A program made the translations under genes and the position numbers. From positions 1 to 8,589 of the forward strand of contig JAEFDA010000026.1 in NCBI GenBank assembly GCA_016126025.1: a stretch of 8,589 bases of DNA, read 5' to 3'. Source of the stretch: Nitrososphaerota archaeon. Lineage in GTDB: Archaea > Thermoproteota > Nitrososphaeria > Nitrososphaerales > Nitrosopumilaceae. The notes below the pieces were generated by a model that was not told where the DNA came from, searched no databases, and worked only from the letters and a program-made list of their open reading frames with translations. Below, piece after piece: positions 1 to 5,773 of this stretch; position 1 is the stretch's first letter; each line of letters begins with the position of its first letter.

Positions 1-1490
1 ACGGACGAGACTCGGGCCGAGCCGGCCGGACCAAAGACTATGTCGGCGCCCCGCGAGTGGAGGGACTGTATCTTTTCCAGAGACACCACAGGGTTTGAAG
101 AGCTGTCTTCGCGGAGTAGCTCGAACCGCCACTCGGCTCCCTTGTCCTCTAGGTACGCGTTGAAGTCGTCTATGGCCAGTCGCGTGGCCGCATCCACCTG
201 CACGCCGACGGAGCTGTATCCACCGGTCAAGGGAAGCAGTGAGCCGACCAGTACCTCGCCTACCACCCCGCCGGGCATAATGACATCGTTCTGGCCATCA
301 TACGATACGCCCCTCACCCAGCCGGCCTCCCTCAGCAGCCAGGTCTCGTAGTTGGCCAGTACCAGATCCCCGGCCTCGTTCAGATCGGTGGAGCTGAGGG
401 CGCCGCCCGAGTATGATGCGGCCACCTGATGTATCACGCCCCGGATGTCGGCAGGATCGACGCTCCCCGACTCCAGCACGCTCAGTCCGGCGAGCCACAC
501 GGCATCGTATGCTGTGTATACAAAGGCGGTTGGCTCGCTGCCCAGCCACTCCCTGATGCGCTCGCTCACCGAGTCGGCTCGATCACCGGGGTCCAAGAGC
601 AGCTGGACGGTGGCCAGTTTGGTGTCAATGGCAAACTGGGACGCGATCTTGTCGGAGGCGATAACGGTGGACTGGGCGACGGCCTCGCCGCCGAACCACC
701 GGACATCATCCAGTATATCATGGGTGGCGGCGACTTGGAATATTGGCACCGCTTCGTCAAACGCCACAATCAATACCGCAGTTCGGTCGGCATCGTGCGT
801 CTCCAGCACTTCTGAGACAGTATCGGCCAGATCAGCCACGCTCACCGAGTACTCGCTGGACTCGGGGTTGTACCGAACACCCTCGTACACGATGCCACCC
901 CGCGACTCAAAGTCTGCCACAGCCGCATCCACTAGGCCGTCCCCGTACACCTCTCCCCGCCATATCGGGACGACTACCTCAACCCCTTCGTGTTCTAGGA
1001 GGGCACCGATGGCCCTTCCCTGATTGAAGTCGTCAGGAACAGTCCGAAACGCCGCGTCGTCGGGTATTGCCAATGCCGGTGCCGTACTGCTGGGGGAGAT
1101 GGCAATCATGTTGTTGTCGTTCATGTAGGCAAGTATGCTTGAGAGCTGCGCCGAGCCGGCCGGGCCCACTATGATATCAATTCCCCTGGCGTGCAGTGCC
1201 TGGACCTTCTCTAGAGCCCGTACGGGATTGGTCTCCGTATCCTCGGACACTATGTCAAGACGCCACGCAACGCCACGCTCCTCTAGGTATGCATTGAAGT
1301 CCTCGACCGCCAGTTCCGTCGCATAGTCGAGTTGAGTGCCGAACGAGGAGAGTTCTCCGGTGAGGGGAAGCAGTACGGCAATCTCGACCTCGTCGGGCAC
1401 TTGGGCATATGCATCTCCAGCATACACGGTTCCCATCACCGCCCCCGTCGCCATTATAGCCAAGAGTACCTTCGCTGGCCGCATTTGCAT
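1..1490 (-). CDS. Secreted tandem double-domain ligand-binding receptor protein (LivJ/ANF-receptor type), 3' end outside window
   Basis: The frame is open for 496 codons from ATG 1490 to the window edge, where it continues. Residues 1-29 form a Sec signal peptide (basic MQMRPAK, hydrophobic core, AYA before Q30) without a lipobox Cys. Residues about 34-395 are a complete type I periplasmic-binding fold: VLLPLTG (39-45), NPVRALEKVQAL, VGPAGS (108-113), the ligand-loop motif ISPSST (131-136), and YDAVWLAGL near 328-336. A second copy starts in the same frame at about residue 412 (GSLLPLTG, 416-423; GADIVFGPAGS, 481-491) and runs off the edge. The family binds amino acids or other small solutes outside the membrane for ABC uptake or sensing; the ligand here is unknown. 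A TATA box 27 bp upstream favours ATG 1490 and a leaderless mRNA; ATG 1484 is an alternative. Third codon positions are GC-rich throughout. No permease or ATPase is nearby. The receptor fold and the in-frame fusion are secure. Confidence 0.88.
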   Translation of the reverse strand, partial: MQMRPAKVLLAIMATGAVMGTVYAGDAYAQVPDEVEIAVLLPLTGELSSFGTQLDYATELAVEDFNAYLEERGVAWRLDIVSEDTETNPVRALEKVQALHARGIDIIVGPAGSAQLSSILAYMNDNNMIAISPSSTAPALAIPDDAAFRTVPDDFNQGRAIGALLEHEGVEVVVPIWRGEVYGDGLVDAAVADFESRGGIVYEGVRYNPESSEYSVSVADLADTVSEVLETHDADRTAVLIVAFDEAVPIFQVAATHDILDDVRWFGGEAVAQSTVIASDKIASQFAIDTKLATVQLLLDPGDRADSVSERIREWLGSEPTAFVYTAYDAVWLAGLSVLESGSVDPADIRGVIHQVAASYSGGALSSTDLNEAGDLVLANYETWLLREAGWVRGVSYDGQNDVIMPGGVVGEVLVGSLLPLTGGYSSVGVQVDAATRLAIDDFNAYLEDKGAEWRFELLREDSSSNPVVSLEKIQSLHSRGADIVFGPAGSARVSS

Positions 1491-1513
1491 AGCCGTGACA
1501 ATGCTGTTTGAGG

Positions 1514-1521
1514 TATATAAA
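1514..1521 (-). promoter_or_regulatory. TATA box (TTTATATA) of the double-domain receptor gene
   Basis: On the minus strand this reads TTTATATA, a canonical archaeal box A. Its centre is 27-28 bp before ATG 1490, so transcription should start at or within a base or two of the start codon, giving a leaderless message. No Shine-Dalgarno sequence lies in front of the ATG, which agrees. The purine-rich GATCAG just upstream may serve as the TFB recognition element. Confidence 0.7.
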
Positions 1522-1567
1522 CTGATCCCACGATGAACGTTGTTTCTATTATATGGCAATCAGGTCA

Positions 1568-1576
1568 CATCAGCAC
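1568..1576. repeat. Left target-site duplication of the IS (CATCAGCAC)
   Basis: The nine bases CATCAGCAC directly abut the left inverted repeat and recur exactly, in the same orientation, directly after the right inverted repeat at 2828-2836. The bases just outside differ on the two sides, so the duplication is exactly 9 bp. This is the footprint of a single transposition event. Confidence 0.93.
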
Positions 1577-1594
1577 GGCCTTGTCCAAAAAATC
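1577..1594 (+). repeat. Left terminal inverted repeat of the IS
   Basis: GGCCTTGTCCAAAAAATC read inward. It pairs with the right end over 17 of 18 positions; the only difference is one extra A in the A tract. Confidence 0.92.
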
Positions 1595-1736
1595 AAAATT
1601 GACGACCCTCCTTGATGCACACGGAGGCACTTGGACCGGCAGGAAGGCGCGGGGCAGACGCCGGATCACGTTCCTGCTGCCCGCCGGCCCGTCGCCGATG
1701 GCGGTCCACGGGCAGTCGTGCGCAGCCTCCCCATAG

Positions 1737-1759
1737 CCGCGGGGGTGCCGCCCCCGCGG
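1737..1759. terminator. GC-rich hairpin just after the transposase stop, probable transcript end or IS structure
   Basis: CCGCGGGGG and CCCCCGCGG form a perfect 9-bp stem around the 5-base loop TGCCG. The hairpin begins 7 bp past the transposase stop codon (minus strand). No T tract follows, so this is not a classic intrinsic terminator, and archaeal termination relies mainly on T runs. It could block read-through, protect the mRNA 3' end or limit impinging transcription. The structure is certain; the role is inferred. Confidence 0.5.
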
Positions 1760-1766
1760 CGTGGCC

Positions 1767-2750
1767 TCAGGCGAAGGCCATGTTGTAGCAGATGGTCATC
1801 GACAGCAGCTCAACGGCCTGGGTGTGCGGCTTGAATGCCCGGACCACCCCGCCGAATAGCGCCTTCATGGACGAGAAGACGCTCTCGATGTTGTTCCGGA
1901 GGCGCAGCATCTGGTAGAAGGTCCCCGGGTGGGCCTCGCGAAACCTCAGCATCGCGGCGCGGGCGTTGAACCCCTTGATGATGGCGTTGGATTTGGAGTC
2001 GATGATCGCCCTCCGGCCGCTGTCCCGGATGGCGTTGCAGTTCTTGATACCACCGTAGGCCGCGTCGGCCAGGACGTCCCCGTCGCCCTCCGGCAGCGTC
2101 TCCACCATCAGGCGCAGGTACGGCGAATCGCTGGCGTTTCCGGCGGTGACCGTCGCGGCGCACACCATGCCGTGCAGCGTGTGCATGATGTGCAGTTTGG
2201 CAAACAGCCGCACGCTGAGCTTGCCGTATTTGGCGTTCTGCCAGTCGACGTACCTGGCTATGCTGAATCCGCTGGAGTCGACCAGCAGGGTGTCGTGGAC
2301 GGCGTCGCAGCCGGCCATCTTGGCTATTACCCTCTGCAGTACTGCGGGATCTGTCTCCGATATGCGGAGCTGATACCATGATCTGCAGTACGGCCTGGAC
2401 AGCTCGCACAGCTCCAGGTCGCCCGGATGCCTGTCGAAATGTTTGATCAGGCCCCAATAGGAGAGATTCTCTTCGCTCTTGAGGATGGACACCAGTATGG
2501 CTGACACGCGCCTGTCGCGCGTGCCTGGCGCTATGCCCAGGATCTCGCGTGCAATGTCGGCTATCCGGCGCATCCACCGGACATACCTTTGGCCCTCGGC
2601 GCGGCGGCCCCTGTTGTACTCGGACCAGCCGTCTTTGGGTCGTTCCTCCTCCCACCGGGATTGTTCTTGCTTCTGGTGCGGTTGGGGTTGTGCTTCTTTC
2701 CTGCCTTCTTGTTCTTGATCATTGTCTGGGGCCGCGATCGGCCGATCCAA
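1767..2750 (-). CDS. IS5-family DDE transposase
   Basis: This 327-residue protein cuts and joins the ends of the surrounding insertion sequence. The RNase H-like catalytic triad is visible: D158 in LLVDSSGF, D229 in VLADAAYGG, and E289 in RNNIESVFSSMK. The R-3-E-6-K part of the IS4/IS5 signature is present (R285, E289, K296); the usual preceding Tyr appears to be Leu282. Residues 41-59 (GWSEYNRGRR...) resemble the start of many archaeal IS5 transposases. Residues 1-40 are a Glu/Gln/Lys/Arg-rich extension, so a start inside this tail is possible, though no better ATG lies near residue 40. The gene is uninterrupted and ends 172 bp from the left inverted repeat. A weak CATAAAG at 2797-2803 (minus) could be its promoter. 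Confidence 0.93.
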   Translation of the reverse strand: MDRPIAAPDNDQEQEGRKEAQPQPHQKQEQSRWEEERPKDGWSEYNRGRRAEGQRYVRWMRRIADIAREILGIAPGTRDRRVSAILVSILKSEENLSYWGLIKHFDRHPGDLELCELSRPYCRSWYQLRISETDPAVLQRVIAKMAGCDAVHDTLLVDSSGFSIARYVDWQNAKYGKLSVRLFAKLHIMHTLHGMVCAATVTAGNASDSPYLRLMVETLPEGDGDVLADAAYGGIKNCNAIRDSGRRAIIDSKSNAIIKGFNARAAMLRFREAHPGTFYQMLRLRNNIESVFSSMKALFGGVVRAFKPHTQAVELLSMTICYNMAFA

Positions 2751-2810
2751 GTACCTTGCGGTCCCCGGCGGGCCTCGGCAGCGGGTCCGGGTCCTGAGCT
2801 TTATGTCGCA

Positions 2811-2827
2811 GATTTTTGGACAAGGCC
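2811..2827 (-). repeat. Right terminal inverted repeat of the IS
   Basis: On the minus strand, read inward, this is GGCCTTGTCCAAAAATC. It matches the left end apart from one missing A. It lies 60 bp upstream of the transposase start codon. Confidence 0.92.
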
Positions 2828-2836
2828 CATCAGCAC
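2828..2836. repeat. Right target-site duplication of the IS (CATCAGCAC)
   Basis: Exact direct repeat of 1568-1576, abutting the right inverted repeat. Removing the IS and one copy restores the pre-insertion sequence, with GGTCA before and CAAGCC after a single CATCAGCAC. Confidence 0.93.
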
Positions 2837-2871
2837 CAAGCCGTAAAGGGGCATTGTGCTATACCAAGCAG

Positions 2872-3250
2872 GAGAAAACACGACAAAGCGCCTGACGGTA
2901 AAGGCCATCCTTGTACGCCATGCGCCAACTTGAGAGGGTCAGGAACGCGTCGGCTGTGGACACCATGCCCGGATTGGCGCCCAAGCACATCCGGAGGCTG
3001 CGGGCCGAGTTCAGGGAGACAGGATCCGCTCACACTCCGCGCCCTCTGGGCAGGGCCGCCCTAAAGCAGTCCATCCCAAAAGGAGGGACAGTCGGTACCG
3101 GACGCCTACCGGCGGTAGGTCGTTGTATTCTGCACGGTAATCAGTCTGCGCCGGGCTGGTCACGATACAAGCTGCCAGCGGGCATGCCGGATCATGTATA
3201 ACGGGCACGCGATGCGGAAGATCCTACCCTCCGAGGGCATTCTGTGTGTA
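2872..3250 (+). pseudogene. Probable decayed HTH/integrase-type transposase remnant
   Basis: No intact gene occupies 2837-3416, but gene-like fragments appear in successive plus frames. AGGAG at 2869-2873 precedes ACG at 2880, possibly a mutated ATG. The frame reads TKRLTVKAILVRHA and then stops at 2931. One frame over, from about 2920, it continues LERVRNASAVDTMPGLAPKH, then IRRLRAEFRETGSAHTPRPL, then GRAALKQSIPK to about 3081. In a further frame come DAYRR (from 3101), a stop, and RAGHD... RIMYNGHAMRKILPSEG. The order (Lys-rich start, helix-turn-helix ending IxRLxxxFxExG, then a GRP-like linker) resembles the N-terminus of integrase-type transposases such as IS481. No DDE core is recognisable. 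The family and the exact frameshift points are guesses made by eye. Confidence 0.35.
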
Positions 3251-3386
3251 TATACGGATCTTGGAGTGGACCGCGATGCGAACCATCAGGACCGGCATAG
3301 GCCTTTTCTTGGCCTGCATCTGATCGAGGCTGTACAACTCCAGTCCCGGGACCATCCAATGTGGGGGAAATGGTGCCGCCTTGGCA

Positions 3387-3405
3387 TAAAAAATAAAACA
3401 AAAAG
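3387..3405 (-). terminator. T-rich terminator of the single-domain receptor gene
   Basis: On the minus strand, 12 bp after the stop codon, the sequence reads CTTTTTGTTTTATTTTTTA. Closely spaced T runs of this kind are the usual intrinsic termination signal for archaeal RNA polymerase. No hairpin is needed and none is visible. Confidence 0.65.
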
Positions 3406-3416
3406 TAGGTTATGGT

Positions 3417-4676
3417 CTACTCAAACGGAACGACGCTCTCGTCGTCTATGCTGATTACCGAATCCACGTACCAGTTGCCGTCTGTGGCGTTGATATGCCA
3501 CGTGCCGTATATGGCCGCTGCAAGATCACCGAACTCGTTCAGTGCTGTGGAGCTGAGGGCGCCGCCTGTGTAGTTGGCCGCCACACTGGGCAGCGTTGCT
3601 GCAATGTCGGCCGGATCGGTGCTGCCCGTCCTCTCGATGGACAGTCCGGCAAGCCACACTGCATCATACGCGTTGTATGCAAAGGCGTTGGGCGTCCCGC
3701 CAAACGGTACGGACAGGGCATCGGTCACATTCTGTGCTCTTGGACCATCGCCCAGGGGCACCTGGATGGCGGCGAACTCGGCCTCGATGGCAAAGTCATT
3801 GGCTATCCTGTCCTTTACTATGAAGGGGTTCTGTGCCAGCGTCTCTGAGCCATACCACCTGACTTCCTTTAGTACTGGATAGCTGTCGGCCGCCTGCATT
3901 ATGGACACTATTTCGTCATATGCGACCACCACTATGGCCACCTTGTCGGCGCCGTGGCTGTCCACATATCCTTGGACGATTCTGGCCAAAGCATCTATGG
4001 ACACGGAGAACTCACGCACGTCGGGATTGTAACTTACGCCCTCGTCATACGTGCCGTTGCGCGCCTCAAACTCGCTTACTGCGGCATTCCTCAGACTGTC
4101 GCCGTACGAGTCGACACGCCAATACGGGACGACAACCTCTATGCCGTCGTTTGCAAGTATTATGCCGAACGCCTTGCCTTGGTTGGCATCGTCGGCCACC
4201 ACCCTGAACACACGATCGTCGGCTATGGCCATCTCGGTGGACGTGGAGCAGCACGACAGCAGTATCATGTTGTTGTCGTTTACGTAGCCCGAGATGTGCT
4301 TGACGCGCGAACTGCCGGCGGGTCCGAAGATGATGTCGGCGCCGCGCGAGTGGAGTGCTTGAGCCTTCTCCAGTGCTATGACCGGGTTGCTAGCGGTATT
4401 CTCCTGGAATAGCACCAGTTCCCACCCGGCATCCTTGGCAGACAGATACTCGTTGAAGTGCTCCACCGCCAGCACGGTGGCCGCGTTGACCTGCACGCCG
4501 ACGGAGCTGTATACGCCGGTCAGCGGCAGAAGCGAGCCCGCATATACGATGGTGCCTTCGGGTATCATCATCATGGAGTCGGCATCAGAGTCGCCTGATG
4601 TCTGCGCGTACGCAGGAGCAGTTAGTATTGTAGCTATGGCAACTAATGCTGCCAATGCGGTTATAACTTGATTCAT
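3417..4676 (-). CDS. Secreted single-domain ligand-binding receptor protein (LivJ/ANF-receptor type)
   Basis: This 419-residue protein begins with a Sec signal peptide (hydrophobic residues about 5-20, APAYA before Q25) with no lipobox Cys, so release to the cell exterior is likely. The rest is one type I periplasmic-binding domain with the landmarks of its neighbour: GSLLPLTG, NPVIALEKAQALHSRGADI, FGPAGS, YVNDNNMI, EVVVPYWR, YDAVWLAGL and YTGGALSSTALNEFGDL. The family captures amino acids or other small molecules for ABC import or sensing; no partner permease or ATPase lies here. The ligand loop reads LSCCSTS where the neighbour has ISPSST, so two adjacent cysteines replace the usual Ser-Pro. 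It ends at VVPFE with no membrane anchor. The TATA box 27 bp before ATG 4676 and the lack of a Shine-Dalgarno sequence suggest a leaderless mRNA. Parts are near-identical in DNA to the second domain of the gene ending at the window's left edge. Confidence 0.9.
   Translation of the reverse strand: MNQVITALAALVAIATILTAPAYAQTSGDSDADSMMMIPEGTIVYAGSLLPLTGVYSSVGVQVNAATVLAVEHFNEYLSAKDAGWELVLFQENTASNPVIALEKAQALHSRGADIIFGPAGSSRVKHISGYVNDNNMILLSCCSTSTEMAIADDRVFRVVADDANQGKAFGIILANDGIEVVVPYWRVDSYGDSLRNAAVSEFEARNGTYDEGVSYNPDVREFSVSIDALARIVQGYVDSHGADKVAIVVVAYDEIVSIMQAADSYPVLKEVRWYGSETLAQNPFIVKDRIANDFAIEAEFAAIQVPLGDGPRAQNVTDALSVPFGGTPNAFAYNAYDAVWLAGLSIERTGSTDPADIAATLPSVAANYTGGALSSTALNEFGDLAAAIYGTWHINATDGNWYVDSVISIDDESVVPFE
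4660..4667 (+). promoter_or_regulatory. Candidate TATA box (GTTATAAC) for the small divergent ORF
   Basis: The palindromic octamer GTTATAAC is centred about 29 bp before ATG 4693. It lies inside the signal-peptide codons of the divergent receptor gene. Being palindromic, it fits either direction; spacing favours the plus strand. Confidence 0.4.
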
Positions 4677-4692
4677 TGGAGGCCCAATAACT

Positions 4693-4884
4693 ATGGTAGA
4701 TTATAACAGTTGTTACACTTTGCGTATTAGTTTAGGCTCAGCGGGACGCCGGACCACACTCAAGAAGGCCTTTGTCGTACTGCTGGCGGTTTTTGCAGGC
4801 ATACAGGCCATGATCTGGCCATATTACATGCCAGAGCATCTGGCCACACCTGACGTGCCGGCGATAGCCAAGCGGTACTCATGA
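4693..4884 (+). CDS. Small single-span membrane protein, function unknown
   Basis: I do not recognise this 63-residue ORF. It has a basic stretch (GRRTTLKK, about 18-25), one strong hydrophobic segment (AFVVLLAVFAGIQAMIW, about 26-42) and a short polar tail ending AKRYS. This predicts a single membrane helix. GGAGG at 4678-4682 lies 10 bases before the ATG, and a TATA-like octamer lies about 29 bp before it. The first 15 or so codons are AT-rich at the third position and only later match the local GC-rich pattern, so the true start may be further in; TTG 4720 is in frame. It points away from the receptor gene and precedes trmI by 85 bp. It may be real but minor, or only partly coding. Confidence 0.5.
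   Translation: MVDYNSCYTLRISLGSAGRRTTLKKAFVVLLAVFAGIQAMIWPYYMPEHLATPDVPAIAKRYS
4700..4707 (-). promoter_or_regulatory. TATA box (GTTATAAT) of the single-domain receptor gene
   Basis: On the minus strand the box reads GTTATAAT, centred 27-28 bp before ATG 4676. This spacing places the transcription start at the ATG, so a leaderless mRNA is expected. The box lies within the first codons of the divergent small ORF. Confidence 0.6.
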
Positions 4885-4940
4885 TGAGCCTAAGCGGTGT
4901 GACTTCCATACAGTACACGGTCCCATCCCATGCTCAACGG

Positions 4941-4948
4941 CTTTAAGG
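4941..4948 (+). promoter_or_regulatory. TATA box (CTTTAAGG) of the trmI cluster
   Basis: The only AT-rich patch in a GC-rich leader, centred 25-26 bp before the GTG start at 4970. That is the spacing for leaderless archaeal transcription. It probably drives trmI, nnrD and the peptidase gene together. Confidence 0.55.
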
Positions 4949-4969
4949 GGCCACCGGCTCGCGCAGGCT

Positions 4970-5773
4970 GTGGACATAATACGCCAAGGGTCCCCGGTGC
5001 TATTCCAGTACAACCAGAGCAAGAAGTGGCTGGTCACCGTATCTGGGGATGAGACGCTGCACACTCACATAGGAGTCATACGGCATGCCGACGCCATCGG
5101 AAGGCCGTACGGCTCCCGCATCACCACCAACAAGGAAAAGTACCTGTACCTGCTCCGGCCCACCACGTACGACTATATCATGAAGATACAGCACGGCACC
5201 CAGATAGTGTACCCCAAGGACATTGGGTACATACTGGCCCGTTCCGGCTTGGAGGCGGGCCAGACCGTCGTGGAGATCGGTACGGGGAGCGGAGCCCTCA
5301 CCACCGCCCTGGCAGGCGTGATCCGGCCCCGGGGAAGGGTCCACACCTTCGACGTGGACGAGAGGTTCATCAGGATAGCCGAGAAGAACATTCGCAGGGC
5401 CGGCATGTCCAAGTACGTGGTGCAGTACACCGCGGACGTCATGGACATGACAAAGCTGCCCGTCTCCGACGCGGACCTGGCCGTCATAGACTTGGGCGAC
5501 CCTTGGAGCGCGGTACCGCAGGTCCGCCGCATGCTGCGCGGCAGCGGATCCCTCTTTGCCGTGTGTCCCACCATGAACCAGCTGGAGAAGCTGGCGGCGG
5601 CCCTGACCGAGAACGAGTTTACTGACATAGAGTGTTCTGAGAGGATCCTGCGCACCATAGATGCCCGCGAGGGCAAGACCCGCCACTCGTTCCACGGCAT
5701 AGGACACACCGCATACCTGTGCTACGCCCGCAAGGCCTACTTCGAGCGGGACGGGGAGAGGGCAGAGGATTGA
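4970..5773 (+). CDS. trmI: tRNA (adenine-N1)-methyltransferase TrmI (m1A57/58)
   Basis: This 267-residue, S-adenosylmethionine-dependent enzyme methylates N1 of adenine in the T-loop of tRNA. Position 58, plus 57 in studied archaeal members, stabilises the tRNA fold. Residues 1-75 match the small beta N-terminal domain. IVYPKD (79-84) is a family hallmark before the Rossmann domain. SAM motif I is VVEIGTGSGALT (100-111), the acidic motif II is FDVDE (127-131), the active-site motif is DLGDPW (174-179; the family usually has DLPDPW), and the C-terminus has GIGHTAYL (243-250). The length is normal. GTG 4970 fits the leaderless TATA spacing, and no in-frame ATG gives the full N-terminal domain. 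The stop overlaps the next start by one base (TGATG), so translation is likely coupled to nnrD. Homotetramer formation is known for the family but not visible here. Confidence 0.93.
   Translation: MDIIRQGSPVLFQYNQSKKWLVTVSGDETLHTHIGVIRHADAIGRPYGSRITTNKEKYLYLLRPTTYDYIMKIQHGTQIVYPKDIGYILARSGLEAGQTVVEIGTGSGALTTALAGVIRPRGRVHTFDVDERFIRIAEKNIRRAGMSKYVVQYTADVMDMTKLPVSDADLAVIDLGDPWSAVPQVRRMLRGSGSLFAVCPTMNQLEKLAAALTENEFTDIECSERILRTIDAREGKTRHSFHGIGHTAYLCYARKAYFERDGERAED

Larger units (their letters stand above)
1577..2827 (-). mobile_element. Complete IS5-family insertion sequence, 1251 bp
   Basis: The element is bounded by inverted repeats GGCCTTGTCCAAAAAATC (left) and GGCCTTGTCCAAAAATC (right, minus strand) and by a perfect 9-bp target duplication. 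It carries one minus-strand DDE transposase with no internal stop. About 172 bp of apparently non-coding DNA lie between the left repeat and the transposase stop, including a strong GC hairpin. From memory, a GGCTTTGT-type end and 9-bp duplications are features of the IS903 subgroup of IS5; subgroup placement is inference. Perfect duplication, near-perfect ends and an intact transposase point to recent, possibly still active, transposition. It sits between two paralogous receptor genes and seems to have interrupted no gene. Confidence 0.92.
2837..3416. other. Long intergenic stretch without an intact gene
   Basis: These 580 bp lie between the right IS duplication and the stop of the second receptor gene. 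All frames are broken or show no steady codon-position bias. I see a possible decayed transposase (2872-3250), a small inverted repeat CCTACCG/CGGTAGG at 3105-3119, and an A-rich tract at 3387-3405 that is a T-rich stretch on the minus strand. I found no tRNA-like cloverleaf, CRISPR repeat or riboswitch-like structure by eye. Confidence 0.6.

Noticed and set aside
445..1023. Plus-strand open frame of 192 codons
   Set aside because: It is antisense to the fused receptor gene, is rich in Ser/Thr/Pro as expected for a shadow frame, and has no recognisable domain.
1..1490. Possibility that the first receptor gene is frameshifted, since only short frames close within the window
   Set aside because: Codon-by-codon reading from ATG 1490 stays open and family-like to base 1; it simply has no stop inside the window.
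1810..2655. Second minus-strand frame of 281 codons over the transposase
   Set aside because: It is an Arg/Gly/His-rich shadow; the overlapping frame carries the DDE triad and family motifs.
3105..3119. Inverted repeat CCTACCG/CGGTAGG
   Set aside because: Almost no loop, no T tract and no adjacent gene end; one such short palindrome is expected by chance in GC-rich DNA.
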